From CALDTK01 sp045110575 (GTDB lineage: Bacteria > Bacteroidota > Bacteroidia > Chitinophagales > Saprospiraceae), in contig JBGCGF010000044.1 in assembly GCA_045110575.1 (NCBI GenBank), positions 1 through 64,000 on the forward strand: 64,000 nucleotides of DNA. The letters are read 5' to 3'. Shown here piece after piece: positions 17,266 to 26,008 of the stretch (position 1 is its first letter; each line of letters starts with the position of its first letter). The notes under the pieces were generated by a model. That model saw nothing but the letters and a program-made list of their open reading frames with translations, did not search any database and was not told the origin of the DNA. The position numbers and the translations under genes were made by a program.

Positions 17266-18612
17266 ATGTCAAGCACGCGCACTTTACTAATCCTCTGTCT
17301 TTTCGTATCTGTTTTCACTGCTTGTCGTGAGGATGGAGCTATTCCCAATGCGGAAATAAACGAGCAACTTAGAAGAGTAATCGAAGCGAGTGGTCAGTCC
17401 ATGGATGGACTCCGATTGCCTGCAAGCGATGACCTAGAGAACATTCCACAGGACCCCAAAAACCCATTGACGCCTGAGAAAGTGGCGCTTGGTAAGTTGC
17501 TATTTCACGAAACAGCTTTGGGCATTGACGGCATGGCCGACGATCGCAGTCAAACATGGTCTTGCGCAAGCTGTCACCATGCAGATGCAGGTTTTGCTGC
17601 CGGAACGGTACAAGGAATTGGTGAAGGTGGAAACGGTTTTGGATTAACCGGTGAAGGCCGATCTAGAGCTGCAAACCTGACCAATGCGATGCTAGACGTT
17701 CAACCGTTGAAGTCGCCATCCATTCTGAACACGGGCTACCAAAAAGTAACACTCTGGAATGGGCAGTTTGGCGGAACTGGACTTAATGAAGGAACCGAAG
17801 CATACTGGACTGATGGGACACCTAAAGCGTCTAACAACCTTGGCTTTGAAGGAGTAGAAACACAGGCAATCGCGGGACTTAAGGTCCACCGTCTCGATGT
17901 GAATGAAGCAATTCTTGACACGTTCGGATACCGCGCCTTGTTCGACAAAGCATTTTCTGACATCCCCGTTGAAGATCGCTATACCCGACTTACTTCTGCA
18001 CTCGCAATCGCCGCTTTTGAGCGCACCGTTCTTGCCAATGAAGCTCCCTTCCAACAGTGGCTGGCAGGTGATATTGCCGCACTCAACGATCAAGAAAAAG
18101 CAGGAGCTGCCGTTTTCTTCGGAGACGGTGATTGTGCAAGTTGCCACAACGGACCGTCACTCGCATCCATGAGCTTTCACGCCTATGGCATGAACGACCT
18201 TCATGATAATCCAGAGCCTGTAATTGGTTCTATGGCTAGCCAAGCAGCTCACAAAGGACGTGGCGGATTCACACTTGTTGAAGACGACATGTACAAGTTC
18301 AAAACGCCACAGCTTTATAACTTAGCTGACTCACGCTTTTACGGACACGGATCGAGCTTTCGAAGTGTTCGTGACGTCATCGAATACAAATCGAACGGTC
18401 AGTCACAAAACGAACGCGTACCTGCGAATAAGCTTTCATCGAACTTCACTGCACTCAACCTGAGTCAGCAGCAGATTAAGGATCTCACCGCCTTTTTGGA
18501 GGATGGATTGCGCGATCCAAACCTGAAACGATACACACCCGAATCGCTTTTGAGTGGTAAATGCTTTCCGAATGCAGACGCACTCAGTCAAGCTGATATG
18601 GGCTGCAACTAA
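17266..18612 (+). CDS. Di-haem cytochrome c peroxidase-like lipoprotein
   Basis: A 448-residue protein of the CcpA/MauG group. The signal peptide ends in a lipobox VFTAC (C20), so it should be lipid-anchored in the periplasm. Two c-type haem motifs: C100-A-S-C103-H and C290-A-S-C293-H. Conserved pieces such as SPSILNTGY, LWNGQFGG and KTPQLYNL fit the family. Members reduce hydrogen peroxide with electrons from c-type cytochromes or oxidise protein residues; which one applies here is open. No partner gene adjacent. Confidence 0.93.
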   Translation: MSSTRTLLILCLFVSVFTACREDGAIPNAEINEQLRRVIEASGQSMDGLRLPASDDLENIPQDPKNPLTPEKVALGKLLFHETALGIDGMADDRSQTWSCASCHHADAGFAAGTVQGIGEGGNGFGLTGEGRSRAANLTNAMLDVQPLKSPSILNTGYQKVTLWNGQFGGTGLNEGTEAYWTDGTPKASNNLGFEGVETQAIAGLKVHRLDVNEAILDTFGYRALFDKAFSDIPVEDRYTRLTSALAIAAFERTVLANEAPFQQWLAGDIAALNDQEKAGAAVFFGDGDCASCHNGPSLASMSFHAYGMNDLHDNPEPVIGSMASQAAHKGRGGFTLVEDDMYKFKTPQLYNLADSRFYGHGSSFRSVRDVIEYKSNGQSQNERVPANKLSSNFTALNLSQQQIKDLTAFLEDGLRDPNLKRYTPESLLSGKCFPNADALSQADMGCN

Positions 18613-18632
18613 GCTAATTTGCAAGCAAGCTG

Positions 18633-18661
18633 TTTGCTTCTAGCTGCAAGACCTACTTTTG
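18633..18661 (+). promoter_or_regulatory. Promoter of miaB: TTTG ... TACTTTTG
   Basis: TTTG at 18633-18636 and TACTTTTG at 18654-18661, 17 bp apart. The leader to the miaB start would be about 80 nt. Confidence 0.55.
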
Positions 18662-18677
18662 CAACTCGATCGAGTTG
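18662..18677. promoter_or_regulatory. Perfect 16-bp palindrome at the miaB transcription start
   Basis: CAACTCGATCGAGTTG begins directly after the -7 box and would cover the start site. A diverged half-copy (ATCGTATCGAGTT) follows at about 18693-18705. Its position suggests an operator, but no regulator can be named. Confidence 0.5.
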
Positions 18678-18747
18678 TCAATATGGCTTCTTGATCGTAT
18701 CGAGTTTTAGCTCAAGCTGAAATTCGAATTGATCAAAACGCCTTCCT

Positions 18748-20187
18748 GTGTCTATAATCTCGCTAGCTCCCAATAAGACTGTTGACGAAAACCGTCAAGG
18801 TGAAGCCTTTCCTGAAATTGCTGAAAAAGCACATGACGGGCCGCTTTTCTACATTGAGAGTTATGGCTGTGCGATGAACTTCTCGGACTCCGAGATCGTC
18901 GCAAGTATCCTTGGCGAAGCCGGCTATGCTGCAACACGAGAAATGGAGAAATCAGATCTCATTCTGATTAATACCTGTTCGATTCGCGAGAAAGCGGAAG
19001 ATACCGTTCGGAAGCGTTTGAAGATCTTCAACCAGATGAAGCGCAAACGGCCGGGTGTCCTGATCGGCGTACTTGGTTGCATGGCCGAGCGTCTCAAGAC
19101 CAAGTTCTTGGAGCAAGAGAAACTGGTTGACATCGTGGTAGGTCCGGACGCTTATCGTGACCTTCCGAAGTTGATTCATACCGCCACAGATGGCGAGAAA
19201 GGAATCAACGTTCACCTGAGTCGCGAAGAGACGTATGCGGACATCAGTCCGATTCGCTTGGACAGTAATGGTATTTCAGCGTTCATCTCAATCATGCGCG
19301 GTTGCGACAACATGTGCTCGTTTTGCGTTGTACCGTTTACGCGTGGCCGAGAACGCAGCCGAGACACCTTTAGCATTATAGCTGAAGCTACCGAATTGCT
19401 CAACCAAGGTTATCGAGAGGTGACCCTTCTTGGTCAAAATGTTGACTCTTACAAGTGGACGAATCCTGAAACGGATGAAACGATAAACTTTGCGCAACTA
19501 CTCGAACTAGTAGCTAAAGTTGCTCCGTCGATGCGTGTTCGCTTCTCTACGTCGCACCCAAAGGATATTACCGACGAAGTATTGCATACGATTGCGAAGT
19601 ATCACAACATCTGTAAGCACATCCACCTCCCTTCACAGAGTGGCAGCTCTCGCGTCTTAAAGCTGATGAACCGCACTTATACTAGAGAGTGGTATTTAGA
19701 GCGTGTTGAATCGATTCGTCGCATCGTTCCTGCAGCGACGATTAGCTCTGATATGATCACGGGCTTCTGTACAGAAACAGAGGAAGACCATAAAGAAACA
19801 CTAAGCTTAATTGAGCTCTCTGATTACTCCTTGAGCTACATGTATTACTACTCTGAACGCCCAGGCACGATGGCTGCCCGGAAATTTGAAGATGACATCC
19901 CCTTAGCGGTTAAAAAGCGTCGTCTAGCAGAAGTTATCGAGGTCCAACACCAAGTGCAAGCAGCACTCAATCAGAAAGATCTCGACCAAACCTTCGAGGT
20001 TCTTATTGATGGAGACTCTAAGCGTTCGGATCAAGAATGGCGTGGTCGTAGTTCACAAAACAAGGTGATCATTTTCCCGAAGGTCGACGGCACCAAAGCT
20101 GGCGATTATGTCCAGGTTAAGGTGGTAAGTGTGGGTACGGCGACGTTGAGAGGCGAGCAGGTTATTATAGCGCCAGCGGCGCTATAA
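18748..20187 (+). CDS. miaB: tRNA-2-methylthio-N6-dimethylallyladenosine synthase MiaB
   Basis: A 479-residue radical SAM methylthiotransferase that adds the ms2 group to i6A37 of tRNAs. First cluster ligands C41 (SYGCAMN), C77 (NTCSIR), C111 (GCMAER); radical SAM cysteines C186, C190, C193 (RGCDNMCSFC). TRAM domain in the last 65 residues. Start is GTG; there is no ATG before the first conserved motif. Its stop codon lies in the right arm of a hairpin (20165-20187). Confidence 0.97.
   Translation: MSIISLAPNKTVDENRQGEAFPEIAEKAHDGPLFYIESYGCAMNFSDSEIVASILGEAGYAATREMEKSDLILINTCSIREKAEDTVRKRLKIFNQMKRKRPGVLIGVLGCMAERLKTKFLEQEKLVDIVVGPDAYRDLPKLIHTATDGEKGINVHLSREETYADISPIRLDSNGISAFISIMRGCDNMCSFCVVPFTRGRERSRDTFSIIAEATELLNQGYREVTLLGQNVDSYKWTNPETDETINFAQLLELVAKVAPSMRVRFSTSHPKDITDEVLHTIAKYHNICKHIHLPSQSGSSRVLKLMNRTYTREWYLERVESIRRIVPAATISSDMITGFCTETEEDHKETLSLIELSDYSLSYMYYYSERPGTMAARKFEDDIPLAVKKRRLAEVIEVQHQVQAALNQKDLDQTFEVLIDGDSKRSDQEWRGRSSQNKVIIFPKVDGTKAGDYVQVKVVSVGTATLRGEQVIIAPAAL
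20165..20187. terminator. Hairpin containing the miaB stop codon
   Basis: TTATAGCGCC-AGC-GGCGCTATAA: 10-bp perfect stem, 3-nt loop. The last TAA is the miaB stop. No T-run follows, so it may be a REP-like palindrome or an RNA 3' end stabiliser rather than a classical terminator. Confidence 0.55.
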
Positions 20188-20207
20188 TCGCCTGCGGCGC
20201 TGCTGTA

Positions 20208-20228
20208 CTGCGAACCAGTGGTTCGCAG
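20208..20228. repeat. Dispersed palindrome, copy 3 (intact)
   Basis: CTGCGAACC-AGT-GGTTCGCAG, 9-bp perfect arms, preceded by GTA as in copies 1 and 2. It lies between convergent miaB and the ABC ATPase gene. Confidence 0.6.
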
Positions 20229-20247
20229 CTGAAAAATGCAATAAATT

Positions 20248-20964
20248 CTACTCTTCTGAATACACCAAGCTCGCTGTTGGTTCTTGGCGCACATCACTTT
20301 CGATGTACCCATCACGTAGACGAACGACGCGGTGTGCGTAACCAGCAATTTCAGGTTCGTGCGTAACGAGAATCACTGTGTTTCCCTTTCGATGAATTTC
20401 ATCGAAGAGGGCCATGATTTCGATAGACGTCTTGGTGTCGAGGTTTCCAGTTGGCTCATCGGCGAGGATGATACTTGGGTTGTTGATCAACGCTCTTGCT
20501 ACTGCGACACGTTGACGCTGTCCACCTGAAAGCTCATTCGGCTTGTGATCCATACGATCTCCAAGTCCAACGCTCGTTAGTACCTCGGCTGCACGTTTGT
20601 TGCGCTCTCCGCGAGAAACACCTGCATATACCAGGGGCAAAGCGACGTTTTCAAGTGCCGAAAGCCTAGGCATAAGGTTGAACGTCTGAAAGACGAATCC
20701 AATCTTGGAGTTTCGAACCTTAGCAAGTTCTGAATCACTCATCTTATCAACTCGATCGCCAGCAAGTGTATAGTTGCCACTTGTTGGTGTGTCCAGGCAA
20801 CCCAGCAGGTTCATCAGTGTCGACTTGCCAGAACCTGAAGGCCCCATTAGCGCTACGTACTCGTTTTCGCTCACGCTAAATTCAACACCTTGCAGTGCAT
20901 GAATAAGCTCCGTACCCATTTGGTAAGTTTTAGTAAGCTGATCGGTTGAGATGATTTTAGACAC
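20248..20964 (-). CDS. ABC transporter ATP-binding protein, LolD/MacB type
   Basis: A 238-residue ATPase starting at a GTG (VSKIISTDQL), chosen because conserved sequence begins there; the frame upstream is open but not ABC-like. Walker A GPSGSGKST near 45, Q-loop VFQTFNLM, signature LSGGQRQRVAVARAL, Walker B IILADEPTGNLD, switch His in LVTHEPE. Closest in type to ATPases that drive lipoprotein release or MacB-like export. No permease gene is adjacent, so its partner is elsewhere. Confidence 0.93.
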   Translation of the reverse strand: MSKIISTDQLTKTYQMGTELIHALQGVEFSVSENEYVALMGPSGSGKSTLMNLLGCLDTPTSGNYTLAGDRVDKMSDSELAKVRNSKIGFVFQTFNLMPRLSALENVALPLVYAGVSRGERNKRAAEVLTSVGLGDRMDHKPNELSGGQRQRVAVARALINNPSIILADEPTGNLDTKTSIEIMALFDEIHRKGNTVILVTHEPEIAGYAHRVVRLRDGYIESDVRQEPTASLVYSEE

Positions 20965-21243
20965 GGTATGCAGGTTTAATAGGTTTTGGCGCAAGTCCCG
21001 CGGTAACGCGAGGATTCTCGTGCAAGGACGGGACTGACAACCAAGCACTAAAATGGCTTGATATCCTAAACGTAATCCGAGTAGAAGGAAAGTCACTGCA
21101 CGAGTCGATAGATCGTCGAATTGCATAGACGAGCGGCTCAAATCTTCCAGCTGAAGCCAAAATGTGAATAGATAGATGCTTTTCAGGGGCTTTCTAGGTG
21201 ATAAAAGACCTTCAAAAAACTCTCTATCGCTTTGTTTTGCAGC

Positions 21244-21891
21244 ATGTCTAGTGAGTCTAATCTAAACGTACACCCTAAGTACATCGCCGTAAGTGGCAAT
21301 ATCGGAGCTGGGAAGACCACCCTCTGCGAAAAGCTCGGTAAGCATTTCGACTGGGAAGTGCAATTCGAGAGTACAGATGACAATCCGTACCTCAACGATT
21401 TTTACGAAGACATGAGTCGCTGGGCGTTCAACCTTCAGGTGTATTTCTTGCACAACCGATACAAGGGTATCCTTGATATTTTGAAAGGTGAGAAGACGGT
21501 CATTCAGGACCGCACCATCTTTGAAGACGCGCACATCTTTGCTCCAAACCTTCACCAAATGGGTTTGATGAGTGAGCGCGATTTCAATAACTATTTTGAG
21601 TTGTTCCAGTCAATGCAGACTCAGATTCAGGCGCCTGACTTGGTAATCTACCTGCGCGCAGGAATCCCAACCCTCGTCAACCACATTGGTAAGCGTGGCC
21701 GTGAGTACGAAGGTTCAATTTCGATCGATTACCTAAAGCGTCTCAACGTGCGCTATGATGATTGGATCCAAGCATATAATGCAGGACCGAAATTGATCGT
21801 AGACGTGAACGAGATCGATTTCGTCAACAAGCCAGAAGACTTGGGTATGATTATCGACAAGGTCTCAGCTCAGCTCGGAGGCCTGTTTTAG
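21244..21891 (+). CDS. Deoxynucleoside kinase
   Basis: A 215-residue dNK/dCK-family kinase that phosphorylates deoxynucleosides for salvage. P-loop GNIGAGKTT near 21, the DRTIFED catalytic segment (general base and ribose contact), and lid KRGREYEG. The frame is open four codons upstream but the ATG at 21244 gives the usual N terminus. Substrate preference cannot be told. Followed by yggS after 42 bp. Confidence 0.93.
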   Translation: MSSESNLNVHPKYIAVSGNIGAGKTTLCEKLGKHFDWEVQFESTDDNPYLNDFYEDMSRWAFNLQVYFLHNRYKGILDILKGEKTVIQDRTIFEDAHIFAPNLHQMGLMSERDFNNYFELFQSMQTQIQAPDLVIYLRAGIPTLVNHIGKRGREYEGSISIDYLKRLNVRYDDWIQAYNAGPKLIVDVNEIDFVNKPEDLGMIIDKVSAQLGGLF

Positions 21892-21933
21892 CCCTTTTTC
21901 TGCCGTAACATTGCAGAGAGAAGCCGACAACCT

Positions 21934-22587
21934 ATGTACAAGACTATCCTCCAAGAAGCCACTGCTTCTGATGCAACGCTCGTTGCTGTATCCAAGCGCA
22001 AGCCCAACGAAGCGATCATGGAGCTCTACGAGCAAGGCCATCGTGACTTCGGAGAGAATTATGTACAAGAGCTCGTCGATAAGTATGAGGCACTTCCGAA
22101 GGATATCAATTGGCATTTCATCGGAACGCTGCAGCGCAACAAGGTGAAATACATCACTCCGTTTGTGCACCTGATCCATGGTGTGGATTCGCTCAAGTTG
22201 ATGACTGAAATCAATAAACGAGGACAGCAAAATGGTCGCATCATTGACGTGCTGCTTCAGGTTGACGTGACCAGTGAAGAAACTAAGCATGGCTTTACGC
22301 CTACAGAGCTCGTTGAGACTATGGAGTCCAACGACATTCATCGCTTGGCATGGGCACGACCTTCTGGTATCATGGGCATGGCCTCTAACACTTCTGACAA
22401 GGTTCAACTAGGTGATGAGTTTAAGCAGCTTAAAGAGTTGTTCGATACGGTAAGAGTGAAGTATTACGATCGCCGTCCTGATTGGAATCACCTCAGCATG
22501 GGCATGAGTGGTGACTATCAGCTTGCGCTAAAACAAGGCAGCAGTATGCTTCGTGTCGGTAGTTTGATCTTTGGGGCGAGGGATTAG
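21934..22587 (+). CDS. YggS-family PLP homeostasis protein
   Basis: A 217-residue fold-III PLP protein. LVAVSKRKP carries the PLP lysine near residue 22; GENYVQEL, WHFIGTLQRNK and HLSMGMSGDYQLA are family hallmarks. It binds PLP and balances vitamin B6 and amino acid pools; no enzyme activity is known. Probably co-transcribed with the kinase upstream. A TAACATTG box at 21906-21913 may add an internal promoter. Confidence 0.95.
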   Translation: MYKTILQEATASDATLVAVSKRKPNEAIMELYEQGHRDFGENYVQELVDKYEALPKDINWHFIGTLQRNKVKYITPFVHLIHGVDSLKLMTEINKRGQQNGRIIDVLLQVDVTSEETKHGFTPTELVETMESNDIHRLAWARPSGIMGMASNTSDKVQLGDEFKQLKELFDTVRVKYYDRRPDWNHLSMGMSGDYQLALKQGSSMLRVGSLIFGARD

Positions 22588-22592
22588 CCAGC

Positions 22593-22660
22593 GGCTTCCG
22601 TGCTCTGCGCGGTGCTGGTTAAGTAACGAGCAATCGAGGGCCGCGCGGAGCACGGAAGCC
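22593..22660. repeat. Inverted repeat with 20-bp arms, REP-like
   Basis: Arms 22593-22612 and 22641-22660 match at 19 of 20 positions around a 28-nt loop, starting 6 bp after the yggS stop. Strong hairpin without a T-run. Comparable in size and position to the palindrome at 635-699. Confidence 0.65.
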
Positions 22661-22734
22661 ACCTCGAGTTCCATACCCATTTACAATCTCATGCTCATTC
22701 AAAACCGCAGGGGTTTAACTATGTTACACCCCTA

Positions 22735-24606
22735 ATGGCATATCGCAACCTTCAAGAAACCGTCGATGATCTCGACAAGCATGGCAAGCTACTCCGCATT
22801 AAAAGCGAGCTTGATCCAGACCTAGAAATTGCAGCCGTTCACCGTCGAATCTTCGATGCTCAAGGCCCAGCCATTCTGTTTGAGAAGGTGAAAGGTTCGC
22901 CCTTCCGTGCACTGAGTAATCTGTATGGAACTTATGACAGAACGAGCTGGCTCTTCAGAGACACCCTCGATAAAGTACAACGGATGGTCGAGCTAAAGAT
23001 CGATCCGATGCGCTTTTTGAAAGCGCCGTTGAAGTATGCATCAGCACCGATGACGGCCTACACTTCTCTACCTAAGAAGTACTTAGGCAAAGCGCCGATT
23101 TTGAAAGGTCGAACGACGATTAGTCAATTGCCTTTGATCAAGAGTTGGCCAATGGATGGCGGTGCTTTTGTTACGATGCCACAGGTCCTCTCCTTCCCTC
23201 CAGGATCTACAAATCCGATGGAATCGAACGTCGGTATGTATCGCGTTCAATTGGATGGCAACGAGTATAAAACAGACAAAGAAATCGGCCTGCATTACCA
23301 GCTCCACCGTGGAATTGGTGTGCATCACCAACAGTACCTCGATAGCGACGAACCGTTCCGTGCAAGCGTAATCGTTGGCGGACCGCCGAGCTATGCCTTC
23401 ACGGCGATTATGCCTCTACCTGAAGGACTGTCTGAACTCACCTTTGCCGGTATGCTTGCAGGAAAGAGCTATCGCTACGCGTGGGACAACAATCACTTCC
23501 TCCCTGCCGAGGCAGACTTCGTAATCACGGGTACTGTCCGCAAGGATAAACTGATGCCTGAAGGTCCTTTTGGTGACCATCTTGGATACTATTCACTTGA
23601 GCATGATTTTCCAGTGATGGAGGTCGACAACGTGTATCACCGTCCCAATGCTATTTGGCACTTCTCGGTCGTAGGTCGCCCGCCAATGGAGGACTCAAGT
23701 TTTGGGTATCTCATTTCTAAGATTGTCAAAGACTTAGCTCCGGTGGAGTTCCCTGGTGTCAAGGCGGTTAATGCCGTTGACGCTGCTGGTGTTCACCCGT
23801 TGCTACTTGCTGTCGGTAGTGAGCGCTATATGCCGTTCAGGGCTGATGAGATGGACAATACTCGTCCACCAGAAGAGATTTTAACGCAAGCCAACCGACT
23901 GCTGGGAAGTGGCCAAACGAGCCTTGCGAAATTCCTCATCATTGCGGATGGAAGCCGTGAGAAAAGTCTCGATTGTCACGATGAGCCGGCTTTCCTTCAG
24001 TTTGCACTTGAGCGCATTGATTGGAAGCGTGACTTACACTTCTATACCAACTGGACGATCGACACGCTCGACTATTCAGGTGAAGGATGGAACAGCGGTA
24101 GTAAGGTCGTTTTTGCTGCGCGAGGAGATAAAAAACGTGAGTTAGGCCGAGAGGTGCCGAGCATTTCGCTTGGTTCGCTTTCGCCAAGAAAAGTGACCGT
24201 TCCACTTCCGGGTGTGCTCGCCCTAGAAATCGAAGCCTTTACAGGAGACGAAAGTCGTGAGAAAGCTCAGCATGCGCTTCAGGAATTATCAATAGAGCTT
24301 GTCGATCAGTTCCCATTGATCCTGCTTGTAGATGATGCTTCCTTCGTCGCCAAAACCTTCAACAATTTCGTCTGGGTTGCCTTTACACGAACCAGTCCCA
24401 GTAGTGATATCTACGGCATTGGCTCGATGATGCGAAACAAGCACTGGGGTTGCACAGGCCCACTTGTAATGGATGCGCGCGTAAAACCGCACCATGCACC
24501 GGGATTGGTTGAAGACCCCGCTGTTTCAGCTAAGGTCGATAAGCTCTTTTCGAAAGGTGGCGAGCTGTATGGCGTTTTGCCGAAAGGACATGTAGTCAAC
24601 ATTTAG
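22735..24606 (+). CDS. UbiD-family decarboxylase
   Basis: A 623-residue prenylated-FMN-dependent decarboxylase, longer than proteobacterial UbiD (about 490) but matching the menaquinone-route group found in Bacteroidota. N-terminal YRNLQETVDDLDKHGKLLRI, central prFMN-binding region with PEGPFGDHLGYYS near 290, C-terminal oligomerisation part. It probably acts in menaquinone synthesis or removal of an aromatic carboxylate. No ubiX or men gene is adjacent. Ends at a very strong terminator. Confidence 0.9.
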   Translation: MAYRNLQETVDDLDKHGKLLRIKSELDPDLEIAAVHRRIFDAQGPAILFEKVKGSPFRALSNLYGTYDRTSWLFRDTLDKVQRMVELKIDPMRFLKAPLKYASAPMTAYTSLPKKYLGKAPILKGRTTISQLPLIKSWPMDGGAFVTMPQVLSFPPGSTNPMESNVGMYRVQLDGNEYKTDKEIGLHYQLHRGIGVHHQQYLDSDEPFRASVIVGGPPSYAFTAIMPLPEGLSELTFAGMLAGKSYRYAWDNNHFLPAEADFVITGTVRKDKLMPEGPFGDHLGYYSLEHDFPVMEVDNVYHRPNAIWHFSVVGRPPMEDSSFGYLISKIVKDLAPVEFPGVKAVNAVDAAGVHPLLLAVGSERYMPFRADEMDNTRPPEEILTQANRLLGSGQTSLAKFLIIADGSREKSLDCHDEPAFLQFALERIDWKRDLHFYTNWTIDTLDYSGEGWNSGSKVVFAARGDKKRELGREVPSISLGSLSPRKVTVPLPGVLALEIEAFTGDESREKAQHALQELSIELVDQFPLILLVDDASFVAKTFNNFVWVAFTRTSPSSDIYGIGSMMRNKHWGCTGPLVMDARVKPHHAPGLVEDPAVSAKVDKLFSKGGELYGVLPKGHVVNI

Positions 24607-24610
24607 AAAG

Positions 24611-24669
24611 GCTATACATAAATAGGGCCTTGACTCTTTTGAAGAGTCAAGGCCCTATTTATGTATAGC
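24611..24669. terminator. 28-bp perfect hairpin, bidirectional terminator
   Basis: Arms 24611-24638 and 24642-24669 are perfect complements with a TTG loop; the GC-rich core GGGCCTTGACTC sits in AT-rich ends. It separates convergent ubiD and the lipoprotein gene ending at 24676. Confidence 0.85.
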
Positions 24670-24675
24670 TTCAGA

Positions 24676-25110
24676 TTACTGTACAGTGTACCGAACTTCG
24701 ATAAGACCTAGTAGTGGGTCTATTGACTGCACGCGTAGCTCTGTTGCGTCCAACTGGACGATATCAAAGTCATTTTCCACACTACCGCCACCTGGATTAG
24801 TGGCTCTAATTAGTAGAGAGTCATTTCGCACTTCGAAAGTTCCTGAGTAAGGATCAAGTGTAACAGTGCAAGTGTCAGACTCCATAGCGTTGTCAAACAC
24901 TACAGCTCCTGCAGCATTGAAGGATAGGAAGTCGTCACCGAGACAACTTTCAAAACCGATTGCATTTCCTCCGAGGAAGAGGTCAACGTAAACCCAGTTG
25001 TTTGCTATAAGTAGATCAGTCTGGGTAGTCATTGGGGCGTCGTCATCATCGCCACAAGCTCCAAATGCAAGAGCAGCTAGCCCAAGGAAAAAAAGTGTTT
25101 TAAAATTCAT
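24676..25110 (-). CDS. Small lipocalin-like lipoprotein
   Basis: A 144-residue protein starting at MNFKTLFFLGLAALAFGAC; the lipobox cysteine is residue 19 and is followed by GDDDDAP. The rest resembles lipocalin-like domains of Bacteroidota lipoproteins (NNWVYVDLF ... LSFNAAGAVVF ... GTFEVRNDSLLI). Upstream codons in frame lack signal features, so this ATG is the start. Function unknown; surface or periplasmic ligand binding is possible. Confidence 0.85.
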   Translation of the reverse strand: MNFKTLFFLGLAALAFGACGDDDDAPMTTQTDLLIANNWVYVDLFLGGNAIGFESCLGDDFLSFNAAGAVVFDNAMESDTCTVTLDPYSGTFEVRNDSLLIRATNPGGGSVENDFDIVQLDATELRVQSIDPLLGLIEVRYTVQ

Positions 25111-25204
25111 ACCTGAAATTTGAGGGGTTTCTAAGAGCGTGCGAACATAGAACTGTTTTCGCTTTGTTAGAAATAAAATCACTTTGGTCGACTAGCTTGC
25201 CCTC

Positions 25205-26008
25205 ATGGATTTAAGCGCAGTCAAACTCGTCATCTCTGACATGGACGGGACCCTTCTCAATAGTAACCACGAAGCAAGCCCACGCTTTTATGAGTTGTAC
25301 GAGCAGATGAAAGCGAAAGGAATCACATTCATCCCAGCAAGCGGCCGCCAGTATCACAGCATGCGTGAAAAGCTTGCTCCAATTGCAGACGAACTATTGA
25401 TCGTTGCGGAGAATGGTGCCTTCGCAAAGTCTCCAACAGAAACGATGGTCTCCACCTTCGTTCCCGATGGTACTGTCGCAAGTGTTCTTGCCGCTATTCA
25501 AGGTCACGACGATATTCATCCGGTGTTGTGCACCCCGAATGCCGCCTACGTTAAAGCCAACTCTCCGAAGTTCCAAGCAGTCATGAGTGAATTCTATAGT
25601 TCACACAATGCTGTTGAGGACTTAGCAGGAGTAGAAGTTGACGTTCTTAAAATTGCGCTCTACAACAGTGAAAGTTCCGAGCGATACATCTATCCGCACA
25701 CAAAACACTTGGAAGGTCCACTTAAAGTAAAGGTCTCGGGGCTCAACTGGGTGGATGTATCTCATCCCGATGCGCACAAAGGTTATGCGATCCGTATGAT
25801 TCAGAAGCAGTTGGGAGTTAGCAAAGCAGAGACAATGGTTTTCGGTGATTACCACAATGACATAGAGATGCTAGCACTCGCAGACTTCAGCTTCGCAATG
25901 GGAAATGCACATCCAGATATTGTGGCAGCGGCGAACTTCCAGACGACCAACAACGACGACCTAGGTGTGGAGCGTGTTCTTGAGCGCCTCCTAGAAGCTC
26001 ACGGCTAA
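25205..26008 (+). CDS. HAD-superfamily hydrolase, Cof type (IIB)
   Basis: A 267-residue phosphatase. Motif I DMDGTLLNS (nucleophile D12), motif II PASGRQ, motif III lysine in DAHKGYAIR, motif IV FGDYHNDIEML. The IIB cap lies between motifs II and III. Typical substrates are sugar phosphates and nucleotides; the actual one cannot be told. The stop overlaps the end of the convergent MazG-like gene by 4 bp. Confidence 0.92.
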   Translation: MDLSAVKLVISDMDGTLLNSNHEASPRFYELYEQMKAKGITFIPASGRQYHSMREKLAPIADELLIVAENGAFAKSPTETMVSTFVPDGTVASVLAAIQGHDDIHPVLCTPNAAYVKANSPKFQAVMSEFYSSHNAVEDLAGVEVDVLKIALYNSESSERYIYPHTKHLEGPLKVKVSGLNWVDVSHPDAHKGYAIRMIQKQLGVSKAETMVFGDYHNDIEMLALADFSFAMGNAHPDIVAAANFQTTNNDDLGVERVLERLLEAHG

